From DATMNI01 sp963817515 (GTDB taxonomy: Bacteria; Acidobacteriota; Terriglobia; Bryobacterales; Bryobacteraceae), in the NCBI GenBank assembly GCA_963817515.1, contig CAWFPJ010000031.1, forward strand, positions 248,001 through 312,000: a stretch of DNA of 64,000 nt. The letters run 5' to 3'. Positions 19,249 to 26,780 of the stretch are shown here, piece after piece. The notes beneath the pieces were generated by a model that had not been told where the DNA came from, did no database searches, and was given only the letters and a program-made list of their open reading frames with translations. A program made the translations under genes and the position numbers. The stretch's first letter is position 1; every line of letters begins with the position of its first letter.

Positions 19249-20037
19249 TCAACTGGAATACACCGCAACCCTGGCCACGGTGCGGAACCCCATCCGCTCA
19301 TATAGCTTCAGCCCCGCCGGCGTGGATTGCAGAATCACCCGCTCTTCTCCGTGGGGGGCTTTGCAATCGCGGCGTGCGTCGGCCAGCGCGTGGCGCATCA
19401 CCGCCTCCCCATACCCGCGCCTCTGGTGTCCCGGTAGCGTGGCCACGTTATAGACGCCCGTTACTCCGCCTCCCTCCACGATCGCCGCGGTCGAAACCGG
19501 CTGCCCTTCCACATATCCCACGTACCCCAGAAACCGCTTCCACACCGCGTCGCTGTCGAACACTTCCTTGAACCACGAAATCGGCACGTGAAAGCATACC
19601 GACCCGATCTCGCAAAAGGCGTCGCGGGTGGCGGCGCTCGAAACCCGCTGAATTTCCATCCGCGGCAGCGCCCGCGCCGCCGGCAGAAGCCGATCCGCGA
19701 TCATGCCCGGAAGGCTGGTCGAAAGGCGCAGCCCGTGCTTCTCGAAAAGGCTCTTCGACCTTCGCCGCAACCTGCTCTCCAGCCAGTCTTCGCACACCCA
19801 GTATGCCCACTCCAGGCCGCGGGCGTTGAAGTAGACCGAGGGCAGCAGAATCTGACGCGCCAGTTCCGCCTCGGTAGCCACGGGCCCGGATAGAAAGGCC
19901 GCATTGAACATCTGAAAGGTCACCCCCGCCGAGGCAATGCTTACTCCATGTAGCTCGCGCACTTCTCCCGCCGCGCGGCTGCCTGCCACGATGCGAAACG
20001 ATTCCCGCAAGTTGTTGGCAACGTTCTCGAAATCCAC
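19249..20037 (-). CDS. GNAT family N-acetyltransferase
   Basis: A 262-residue protein starting at a GTG at 20037. The C-terminal third has the GNAT fold signature: a strand ending GVTGVYNVATLPGHQRRGYG, whose Q-R-R-G-Y-G is the acetyl-CoA pyrophosphate loop, then AVMRHALADARR and, near the end, LYERMGFRTV. The N-terminal 130 residues are an additional domain without a name I can assign. The substrate is unknown. It is convergent with purF and divergent from yebC, so probably monocistronic. Confidence 0.88.
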   Translation of the reverse strand: MDFENVANNLRESFRIVAGSRAAGEVRELHGVSIASAGVTFQMFNAAFLSGPVATEAELARQILLPSVYFNARGLEWAYWVCEDWLESRLRRRSKSLFEKHGLRLSTSLPGMIADRLLPAARALPRMEIQRVSSAATRDAFCEIGSVCFHVPISWFKEVFDSDAVWKRFLGYVGYVEGQPVSTAAIVEGGGVTGVYNVATLPGHQRRGYGEAVMRHALADARRDCKAPHGEERVILQSTPAGLKLYERMGFRTVARVAVYSS

Positions 20038-20159
20038 TCTGACCAGTATCGCAGTGGGCTGGCGGCGCTGGCCATCTGTTCGCCGGCAACGCGCACTTGC
20101 GGGTGAAGCGGGCGGGCGCAGCCTTGAGCCTAATTTCTGATTCTGCTATCCTCAATCAC

Positions 20160-20906
20160 ATGTCAGGCCATTCCAAGTGGGCCACTATCAAGCACAAGAA
20201 GGCGGCCCTGGACGCCAAGCGCGGCAAGTCATTCACGCGCATTATCAAGGAAATAAGCATCGCTGCCCGCAATGGCGGCGATCCGGATTCGAACCCTCGT
20301 CTTCGTACGGCCATACTGGCTGCCAAGGCCGCCAGTATGCCTGCGGACAACATCAAGAAGGCCGTGATGCGGGGCACCGGTGAACTCGAAGGCGGCCAAA
20401 TCGAAGAAGTCATGTTCGAAGGCTATGGGCCCGGCGGCGCAGCCGTGCTGGTGAACGTTGCCACCGACAACCGCAACCGCACGGTCAGCGAGATCCGGCA
20501 TGCCTTCTCCAAGAACGGCGGCAACATGGGCGCCGAGGGCAGCGTTGCCTGGATGTTCGATCGCAAAGGCCAGATCTTCGTTCCCGGCGACAAGGCCACC
20601 GAAGACCAGCTCATGGGCGTCGTGCTGGACGCCGGCGCCGACGACCTGCGCAGCGACGGCGACCGTTGGGAAGTGCTCTCGCCTCCAGAAGCACAGGAGG
20701 CCGTGCTCAAAGCCCTGGACAAGAGCGGGATTCCCAACGAGGGAGCCGGCGTCGCCATGATTCCCAAGAACCTGGTTCGGGTGGAAGGTAAGAATGCCAG
20801 CGCGATGCTGCGGCTGACCGAGCTTCTGGAAGATCACGACGACGTGCAAAGCGTTTTTTCCAACTTCGATATCGACGAGAAGGAGTTGGAAGCGATGGAA
20901 CAATAG
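20160..20906 (+). CDS. yebC: YebC/PmpR family (TACO1-like) regulator/translation factor
   Basis: A 249-residue protein, the usual length. The ATG at 20160 gives the canonical N-terminus MSGHSKWATIKHKKAALDAK; the frame extends upstream without homology. Other blocks seen are GRGTG-type MRGTGELEGGQIEEV, YGPGGAAVLVN and NGGNMGAEGSVAWMF. Family members bind DNA or act on ribosomes stalled at polyproline. The gene lies directly upstream of ruvC (1 bp between stop and start), the conserved yebC-ruvC order of many bacteria. Confidence 0.96.
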   Translation: MSGHSKWATIKHKKAALDAKRGKSFTRIIKEISIAARNGGDPDSNPRLRTAILAAKAASMPADNIKKAVMRGTGELEGGQIEEVMFEGYGPGGAAVLVNVATDNRNRTVSEIRHAFSKNGGNMGAEGSVAWMFDRKGQIFVPGDKATEDQLMGVVLDAGADDLRSDGDRWEVLSPPEAQEAVLKALDKSGIPNEGAGVAMIPKNLVRVEGKNASAMLRLTELLEDHDDVQSVFSNFDIDEKELEAMEQ

Positions 20907-20907
20907 C

Positions 20908-21411
20908 GTGCGCGTTCTCGGTATCGATTGCGGCTCGCAACGTACCGGTTATGGCGTGATCGATAGCGATGGGCGCGATCATCGGATTGTCGCCGCCGGG
21001 GTTATTTGCACCAATACCAAATGGCCTTTTGAGAAGCGGCTGCTGGAAATTGCGAACGGGTTGCGGGGCCTGATTCGGGTACACACCCCCGAGTCGGCCG
21101 CGGTGGAAGAGGTTTTCTATTCGGCCAACGTGAAAACGGCGCTGAAGCTCGCTCATGTCAGGGGAGTGGCTCTGCTGACGATTGCGGAAGTTGGGATGGA
21201 ACTGGCGGAATACTCTCCGCTCGAAGTCAAGGTCAGCGTGGTGGGATACGGTCGGGCTGAAAAATGCCAGGTGCAGGTGATGGTGCGGTCTTTGCTCCGG
21301 CTGCCAGAGGCGATCGAGTCGGAAGACGCTTGTGACGCCCTGGCCGTGGCCATCTGTCACGCCACGCATGAATTCACCAGCCGCAGGCTGGCGCAGCCGG
21401 AAACCGTATGA
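20908..21411 (+). CDS. ruvC: Crossover junction endodeoxyribonuclease RuvC
   Basis: A 167-residue Holliday-junction resolvase that works with RuvAB in recombination. The four acidic catalytic residues are visible: Asp7 (GIDCG), Glu67 (VEEVF), and Asp140 and Asp143 (SEDACDALAVAICH). The GTG start at 20908 follows the yebC stop by one base, so translation is probably coupled. The stop codon overlaps the ATG of the next (broken) gene as ATGA. No ruvA or ruvB follows. Confidence 0.96.
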   Translation: MRVLGIDCGSQRTGYGVIDSDGRDHRIVAAGVICTNTKWPFEKRLLEIANGLRGLIRVHTPESAAVEEVFYSANVKTALKLAHVRGVALLTIAEVGMELAEYSPLEVKVSVVGYGRAEKCQVQVMVRSLLRLPEAIESEDACDALAVAICHATHEFTSRRLAQPETV

Positions 21412-22063
21412 AGTGGTCTCTCATTCTGCCTCTCGCAAGCTCGCTGCTTTTGGCTCTAAACCAACTGCAGGGTGCCGATGTGCCGCGGATCTTTTACTCG
21501 AAGGCCTTTCCGGGAAGCGTTCCGGCGTACGTTCAGATCACGCTCGACAGGAACGGCGAGCACCGAGTACCGCGAGGCGGTGGATGACGAAAATCCGTTG
21601 AAGTTCAAACTCAGCCGAGGCCGAGGTTAATGAGGTATACGGCCTGGCGGAGAAGATGGATTACTTCAAGCGTCCCGTGGAGTCCGGGTTGAAGGTGGCC
21701 TTCATGGGAACCAAGACCTTCCGCTGCGAGACGGGCGGTGAAAAGCACGAAGTCCAGTTCAATTACTCGGAAGATCCGTCGGCGCGCGCGATGTGGGAGT
21801 GGTTTGAGCGTATGACCGAATCGGCGCAGCATCGCATTGATCTGGACCGGGCCGCCAAGTACGATCACCTGGGCGTGGTGAAAGCCCTGAACCTGCTTGG
21901 GTCGGCCATGGACCGTAAGCGCCTGGTGGGGTTGGACCAATACCTTCCGACTCTGGACCGCATCGCCAAGAACGAAACCTACATGCACACTGCCCGCGCC
22001 CGCGCCTCGGAAATTGCCGAATTCATCCGCGCCGGCGCACAGCCTCCGGAACCAAAGCAGTAG
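21408..22063 (+). pseudogene. Exported protein of unknown function, broken by two frameshifts
   Basis: The ATG at 21408 overlaps the ruvC stop (ATGA). It opens a signal-peptide-like N-terminus (MKWSLILPLASSLLLAL) and runs to a premature TGA near 21587. Around 21557 the sense of the sequence moves to the +1 frame (TEYREAVDDENPLKFKL), and near 21613 it moves +1 again into the frame ending at 22063 (EVYGLAEKMDYFKRP, then FMGTKTFRCETGGEKHEVQF). Joined, the product is about 218 residues. I do not recognise the family. Position and overlap suggest it was once co-translated with ruvC. The lesions may be sequencing insertions. Confidence 0.7.
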
Positions 22064-22082
22064 CCTCCGGAACCAAAGCAGT
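22041..22082. repeat. 21-bp perfect tandem duplication across a stop codon
   Basis: The 21-bp unit AGCCTCCGGAACCAAAGCAGT occurs twice without interruption (22041-22061, 22062-22082). The first copy encodes the end of the broken exported protein (PPEPKQ) and its TAG stop; the second repeats the same codons and ends in TAA. It is a recent slippage or unequal-exchange duplication. Confidence 0.75.
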
Positions 22083-22091
22083 AAGCAAGGC

Positions 22092-23018
22092 CTACATCTT
22101 CAGCAGGCGGATGTTGCCGTTTGACGTGCTCAAGTCGATCAGTGGCCCGCCGTTTCCGATCACGCCCTCCATGTGATGCCGGTCAATCTCACCGCGCACC
22201 CGAAGTTCGGAGTCCGAGGTAATGGAGCCGTTGCTGGTGCGCGCTGCCAGACGTGCATTTACCGTGCCCGGCGCGTGCACCGTGATGCTGTTGTTGCTGG
22301 TGTTGGCCCGCACCGCGACGCTGGCGTCGGCCGGCAGTGTCAGGTCGATCGATCCATTCGAAGTTTCCAGGCGCACCGGCCCACTGGCCTGTTCGAGCTT
22401 GGCATGAATGCTGCTGTTCGAAGTGCCCGCATCAAACGACCCGCGCAATCCGTCCACCCGAATATGGCCGTTCGAACTGTGCGCCTTCACGTCGCCCTCC
22501 ACGTCCAGCAGTTCAATTGCACCGTTGCTGGTCTGCGCGTCCAGGTTGCCTCGGAATGCCTCAACGTGGATCTGTCCGTTAGACGATTTCAAGCGCGACG
22601 GGCCGACGCCGTCTACGGTCCGGATGGGGCCGTTCGACGTGGTAAGACGTTCGAGCACGGCCTTGCGCGGCACCTTGATGACGAATCTGGCTCCCCAGTT
22701 GCCGCGAAGCATAGAGGGCCGCACCAGCCGTATGGAAACCAGATCCGGGCTGTTGTCGATCTCGATCTTCAGCGAGTCTGCCTCATCCTGGGATCGGGAG
22801 TACTTGGTGCCGCTGATGTCCACCGTGTCCTGGTCCCAGCCGGAGACCTCCACCGAGCCATTGAACGTCTCCACCACCAATCTGCCCCCGCTCTTCAGCG
22901 GATAGCTGTAGTGAAAATCCTTGTGGTACCGTTCAAAGCTGCCCAAACCCTCAACATCACAGGCCGTCAGTCCTAACAGAGCGGCCGCAAGGGCCGGAAA
23001 AAGAAGCTTAGCGCGCAT
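22092..23018 (-). CDS. Lipoprotein with DUF4097-like beta-helix repeats
   Basis: A 308-residue protein from the ATG at 23018 (GAGGA upstream). The signal peptide ends in a lipobox (LLGLTAC), so it is a lipid-anchored envelope protein. The mature part contains about nine copies of a 16-22-residue repeat built on S-N-G-x-I (TSNGPIRTV, SSNGQIHVE, TSNGAIELL, SSNGHIRVD, TSNSSIHAK, TSNGSIDLT, TSNNSITVH, TSNGSITSD, TSNGNIRLL). This regular spacing fits a DUF4097/DUF2807-type right-handed beta-helix, one rung per repeat. Such proteins are often near anti-sigma or membrane-stress genes, but none is adjacent here. Function unknown. Confidence 0.87.
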   Translation of the reverse strand: MRAKLLFPALAAALLGLTACDVEGLGSFERYHKDFHYSYPLKSGGRLVVETFNGSVEVSGWDQDTVDISGTKYSRSQDEADSLKIEIDNSPDLVSIRLVRPSMLRGNWGARFVIKVPRKAVLERLTTSNGPIRTVDGVGPSRLKSSNGQIHVEAFRGNLDAQTSNGAIELLDVEGDVKAHSSNGHIRVDGLRGSFDAGTSNSSIHAKLEQASGPVRLETSNGSIDLTLPADASVAVRANTSNNSITVHAPGTVNARLAARTSNGSITSDSELRVRGEIDRHHMEGVIGNGGPLIDLSTSNGNIRLLKM

Positions 23019-23068
23019 GGGCTGTCCTCGACTTACAAGGATACGAAAGCCGGTTCTGGTTTGTTCCA

Positions 23069-24568
23069 TCAGGCGGCTGGAATGAGGCGGATCATGCTGA
23101 TATTCACCGTAAAAGTGCGGTCTTCGTCCGCAACAGTCCAGACCGGGGTTGAGGCGATTTCAATCAGGTATTCGTCGGCTTCCGGCAGGTCCGCCTCAAT
23201 GACGAAGAGGCCCGGACGCCCGAGGGTTTCGCCGGCCAGGGCATGCCCATTGGCAGTTATGGCGATCTGAACACGCGGGCCCTGCTGGAACTGAAGCGGG
23301 TGGGCGAAGCCGCGCACCCTCAGGCGCTGACGGCCGGCGTGTGCCGGACGCAGCACGGCGGATGCCCGGCCGTCAATCCAGCGGTATTTGTTGCCGAACT
23401 CACCCTCCAGTTGGTACCAGCCGTCGCGCAGGCGATCGCTATGGCTGGGCAGGGAGAAGTCGATCACATCGGCACGGTCGCCAGGATATAGTTCGGCGCG
23501 GAGCACGGACGGCAGAAGGTTGAAGACGCCTCCTTCGTTCGAGGCGCGGTAGCCGCAGGCCGTACAGGATAGAGTTTCGGAGGCATCGCGGTTGAGGTTC
23601 GACCGGCAGTCGGGGCAGCGGAGGAGACTCTCGAAATGTTCCAGGTCGAAACGCTGCAGGTCGAAACGCTCGGGAACGCCGGTTGCAGATTCTTTCTTGC
23701 AGGCGGCGGCAAGCGTGCCACCCAGCAGGTGGGCGGCGCGCCATTCGGAGCGGTAGGGGTCCAGGCGCACCGCCAGCCGCTTCATGATGCGCTCTCCCCA
23801 GCCGCGTTCGGGCACGTACACGTTGTAGCGATGTTCCGGAAAATGCCTGGTCACCAGCCGGTGCCAGGCGGCGAAGGTCATGCGATGGTTCTGGCGGATG
23901 CCGAAGCTCTCTTCCTGATGGGCGCCGATCACGTCGCGCACCAGATAGCCCAGCAGGCCCCAATCAAAGAGCTTGCGCTCCCACGGTTTCATACGCTCCA
24001 CATAGGGTGCGCGGTAGAGCCGCAGCGAGAGCATGCGGCGCATGGGTTCTTCGGCGAAGAGAAAGACGCCGCCTGGGGCCAGTACGCGTTTCACCTCCAG
24101 GAAGACGCTCTCCATATCCATAAATTGGCTGAGCACTTGGCACGCCATCACGAACCGGATGGAGCCATCGCGAAACGGCAGGTTGAGCGCGTCGCCTGCC
24201 AGGCGCACCGGCGCGCGCGCCAGCTGCCAGCGGTCCATCAGCGTGATGCCGTGCCGCAGGGCGTCCGCGGAAATGTCCAGGGCGAATCCGTCAGCGCCGA
24301 ACTGGTTCGCCAGCATGTAGCTGGTGTGCCCGGCGTTGGCGCCGATTTCGAGAAACGGCGTGAGTTCACCAATGAATTCCCGATGCTCCTGGATTACCGC
24401 ACCGCGCCGCGCGTTTTCCTCCAGGTAAGCGGCAATTGCGCGCTCGGGTTCGCCCAGTGAGGCAAAGTTGTGGAACTCCACCTGGGCACGCTGGACCGGC
24501 AACGACTGGCCTTCTTGAGGCGGCATTTTATGGCGGGCGGCAGTCTCCACAAGAGCTACTGCACCCAC
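23069..24568 (-). CDS. Class I SAM-dependent methyltransferase with Trm112-like zinc knuckle
   Basis: A 499-residue protein. The N-terminal half is a Rossmann methyltransferase: motif I FLEIGANAGH (residues 73-81), acidic motif II ALDIS, and a motif IV-like RFVMACQVLSQFMDMESVF. Cysteine pairs follow (CPDC about 316-319, CTAC about 334-337), a Trm112/zinc-ribbon-like insert. The C-terminal part is beta-rich and ends in an immunoglobulin-like segment. The GTG at 24568 overlaps the upstream amidohydrolase remnant by 13 bp; ATG 24526 is an alternative start. Sugar, lipid or natural-product methylation are all possible; the substrate is unknown. Confidence 0.85.
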   Translation of the reverse strand: MGAVALVETAARHKMPPQEGQSLPVQRAQVEFHNFASLGEPERAIAAYLEENARRGAVIQEHREFIGELTPFLEIGANAGHTSYMLANQFGADGFALDISADALRHGITLMDRWQLARAPVRLAGDALNLPFRDGSIRFVMACQVLSQFMDMESVFLEVKRVLAPGGVFLFAEEPMRRMLSLRLYRAPYVERMKPWERKLFDWGLLGYLVRDVIGAHQEESFGIRQNHRMTFAAWHRLVTRHFPEHRYNVYVPERGWGERIMKRLAVRLDPYRSEWRAAHLLGGTLAAACKKESATGVPERFDLQRFDLEHFESLLRCPDCRSNLNRDASETLSCTACGYRASNEGGVFNLLPSVLRAELYPGDRADVIDFSLPSHSDRLRDGWYQLEGEFGNKYRWIDGRASAVLRPAHAGRQRLRVRGFAHPLQFQQGPRVQIAITANGHALAGETLGRPGLFVIEADLPEADEYLIEIASTPVWTVADEDRTFTVNISMIRLIPAA

Positions 24569-25261
24569 TCTCCATTCACCATTTTGAGCGCCACTTTACG
24601 CAGGTTGCGCACATCTTCACCGGGGTTGGCCGATAGCAGAAGCAGGTTGGCCGGTTTGCCGGGCTGAATGGTGCCGTTGCGCGTCGCTGCCACGATGGCA
24701 TCGAGCGGCGGCAGGCCGGCGTCTTGCAGTAACTCGATTTCGTGCTGTGGGTCGTGGCCGTCGGCTGCCACTGCGATCGGCACTCCGGCCTGGAACAGGC
24801 GGCGCGTGTTTCGTTTGGCGACGTCGACGCGATCGCCCGCGGCCGCCAGTGCCGGTGCGAAGACGACTCGAAGGTTGCGCAGCGTCGCCAGGAATTCCGG
24901 GTCCAGATGACTCTGTGTCGCGGATCATCCCAATGAAAGCGGAGGCGCCGTTTTTCACTTGAGATTCAACTTCAGTGAGCGACGAGATCCTTACGCCGCT
25001 TGAAACCTCCACCAGAGCGGGTACGAGAAACTTGCCAGAGCCATCGATCTTATCGGCTTCGGCAGGAATCGGGACCGTGGAAGCGGCGCCGGCCGCACGA
25101 ATCCGGTCGCCAGCCACAACCACGACGGAATTAGAGACCGGCGGCCCGCCTTCTCCATCGATCAATACGGCGCCAATGATGGCCTTCATATGACTGTCTT
25201 CGGTGGGCTTGCAGGCGCACAGCGGGAGCAGCATGAGAGCGAGGGCGGCGCGAGTTAGCAT
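24556..25261 (-). pseudogene. Degenerate amidohydrolase-like lipoprotein, frameshifted and shortened
   Basis: The ATG at 25261 (GGAGGGG upstream) opens a lipoprotein signal (LMLLPLCAC). It is followed by the beta-sandwich start of imidazolonepropionase-like amidohydrolases (GAVLIDGEGGPPVSNSVVVV). Near 24915 the homology shifts +1, then continues with GVPIAVAADGHDPQHEIELL and the C-terminal sandwich (QPGKPANLLLLSANP) to a stop at 24556. Two further oddities mark it as decayed. It is about 235 residues instead of about 400, and the metal-binding HxH normally after 'PGLID' is gone (VPALVEVSSGV). It is unlikely to be catalytic even if the frameshift is a sequencing error. Confidence 0.78.
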
Positions 25262-25320
25262 GAACCCCTCCATGATAGCCTTCCGTCATATCTCTCGATA
25301 ATGGTTCTTCATTGATAACC

Positions 25321-25345
25321 GCTCCCTTACGGTCGCGGCTCGGAT
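25321..25345. repeat. Dispersed repeat, family B, partial copy
   Basis: GCTCCCTTACGGTCGCGGCT matches the first half of the copies at 29287-29328 and 32975-33016; the second half has diverged. It lies between the divergent amidohydrolase remnant and the Yip1-like gene. Confidence 0.55.
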
Positions 25346-25389
25346 TGCGACCAGCGAACGCCGCGGGACTGGAGTACAATCGTCCAGAT

Positions 25390-26139
25390 ATGACTCCTGA
25401 ACACGCATTGACAGTGGAACCTCCGCCCCAGGGGATGGGCGAATTTTCGCGGATCACCGGCGTCTTCTTTGAGCCGGCGAAAACCTTTGAAGATGTGGCC
25501 AAGCGTCCGAGCTTCCTTGTTCCCATGTTGTTGGTAATGGTGGCGAGCCTGGTTTACACCACGCTCTACTCGCAACACGTGGGATGGGAGCGCATGATTC
25601 GCCACCAGGTTGAGACTAGCCCACGGGCGGCTCAGCAAAGCGCCGAACAGCGCGAACAGGGCATTCGGATGGGGGCCAAGATCGCGCCGATCTTCGGCTA
25701 TGCCATTTCCCTGGTTGGCATTCCGCTAGGGTACGTTATCTGCGCGGCGGTTCTGCTGGTCATGCTGAAGATCATGTCCGCCAACGTAACCTTTAAGCAG
25801 GTGTTTGCGGTGATGTCCTATTCCGCCATACCGGGCCTCATCTTCATAGCACTGGCGATTGTCGTCATGTTCCTGAAGAACCCGGATGATTTCGACATCA
25901 AGAACCCCCTGGTGTTCAACCCCGGAGCATTGATGGACCCGGCAACCAGTTCCAAATTCCTTTACTCGCTGGCTAGTTCTCTGGACCTGTTTTCGGGCTG
26001 GAGGATTATTCTTGTCGCCATCGGCCTCAAGGCGGCCGCTGGAAAAAGCCTGTCGTTTACCGCCGCTCTCATCGCCGTGCTGATCCCCTGGGCCATCTGG
26101 GTGCTGGGCTCGGCGTCGCTGGCCGGCTTAGGCAGTTAA
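25390..26139 (+). CDS. Yip1-domain integral membrane protein
   Basis: A 249-residue protein from the ATG at 25390. A soluble N-terminus with the family pattern RITGVFFEPAKTFEDVA is followed by about five transmembrane segments (LVPMLLVMVASLVYTTLY, GYAISLVGIPLGYVICAAVL, VFAVMSYSAIPGLIFIALAI, two more near the C-terminus). The mid-protein stretch FKQVFAVMSYSAIP is typical of bacterial Yip1/YIPF proteins. Their role is unknown; they are common and multicopy in Acidobacteria. The gene stands alone between the remnant and the sigma/kinase pair. Confidence 0.88.
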   Translation: MTPEHALTVEPPPQGMGEFSRITGVFFEPAKTFEDVAKRPSFLVPMLLVMVASLVYTTLYSQHVGWERMIRHQVETSPRAAQQSAEQREQGIRMGAKIAPIFGYAISLVGIPLGYVICAAVLLVMLKIMSANVTFKQVFAVMSYSAIPGLIFIALAIVVMFLKNPDDFDIKNPLVFNPGALMDPATSSKFLYSLASSLDLFSGWRIILVAIGLKAAAGKSLSFTAALIAVLIPWAIWVLGSASLAGLGS

Positions 26140-26192
26140 CGGAAGTTACCGCCCAAGTGTCTCAGGTGTTTTCCGGGTAGAATAAAAGGGCT

Positions 26193-26780
26193 TTGGGAGA
26201 CGGATTACTGGCACCACGGGACCTGACGCAGCTGCTGGTAAACTGGCGCAACGGGGACAAGGCCGCGCTCGACGAAATGACCCCGGTTCTTTATGAGGAA
26301 TTACGCCGGCTGGCCCGTCATTTTCTGGCTGCCGAGCGGTCCGATCACACCCTGCAGCCCACCGCCCTGGTGCATGAGGCCTACCTTCGCCTGATCGATC
26401 AACGGACCGTGGACTGGCGCAACCGGGCGCATTTCCTGGGGGTGGCCGCCAGCCTGATGCGGCGCATCCTGATCAATCACGCCGAAGCGCACAAGGCGGC
26501 AAAGCGCCAAGGGTTCGCCGAAGCGGTGACGCTCAACGACGCGCTCGGCATGTTCGCGAATCCCAAGGTGGATGTGCTGGAACTCAACGAGTCGCTGGAC
26601 CGCCTGTCGAAATTGGATCCCCGGCAAGGCAAGGTGGTGGAACTGCGTTATTTCGGCGGACTCTCCGTTGACGAAACGGCGGAAGTGATGGGGATCTCGC
26701 CCGCTACGGTCAAGCGGGAGTGGAGCACCGCGAAACTCTGGCTGTTGCAGCAATTGGAAGGCGGGCCGGCGATCCAATGA
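26193..26780 (+). CDS. ECF-type RNA polymerase sigma factor (TIGR02999-like), second copy
   Basis: A 195-residue sigma factor with the same architecture as the one at 10.4 kb: EELRRLARHFL, then HTLQPTALVHEAYLRLID in region 2, RAHFLGVAASLMRRILINHA, and a region 4 helix-turn-helix (SVDETAEVMGISPATVKREW). The TTG at 26193 is the only plausible start, with AAAAGGG just upstream. Its stop overlaps the next gene's ATG (ATGA at 26777-26780), so sigma factor and kinase are made together in a fixed ratio. A TAGAAT hexamer about 15 bp upstream of the start may be a -10 element, but this is weak. Confidence 0.92.
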   Translation: MGDGLLAPRDLTQLLVNWRNGDKAALDEMTPVLYEELRRLARHFLAAERSDHTLQPTALVHEAYLRLIDQRTVDWRNRAHFLGVAASLMRRILINHAEAHKAAKRQGFAEAVTLNDALGMFANPKVDVLELNESLDRLSKLDPRQGKVVELRYFGGLSVDETAEVMGISPATVKREWSTAKLWLLQQLEGGPAIQ

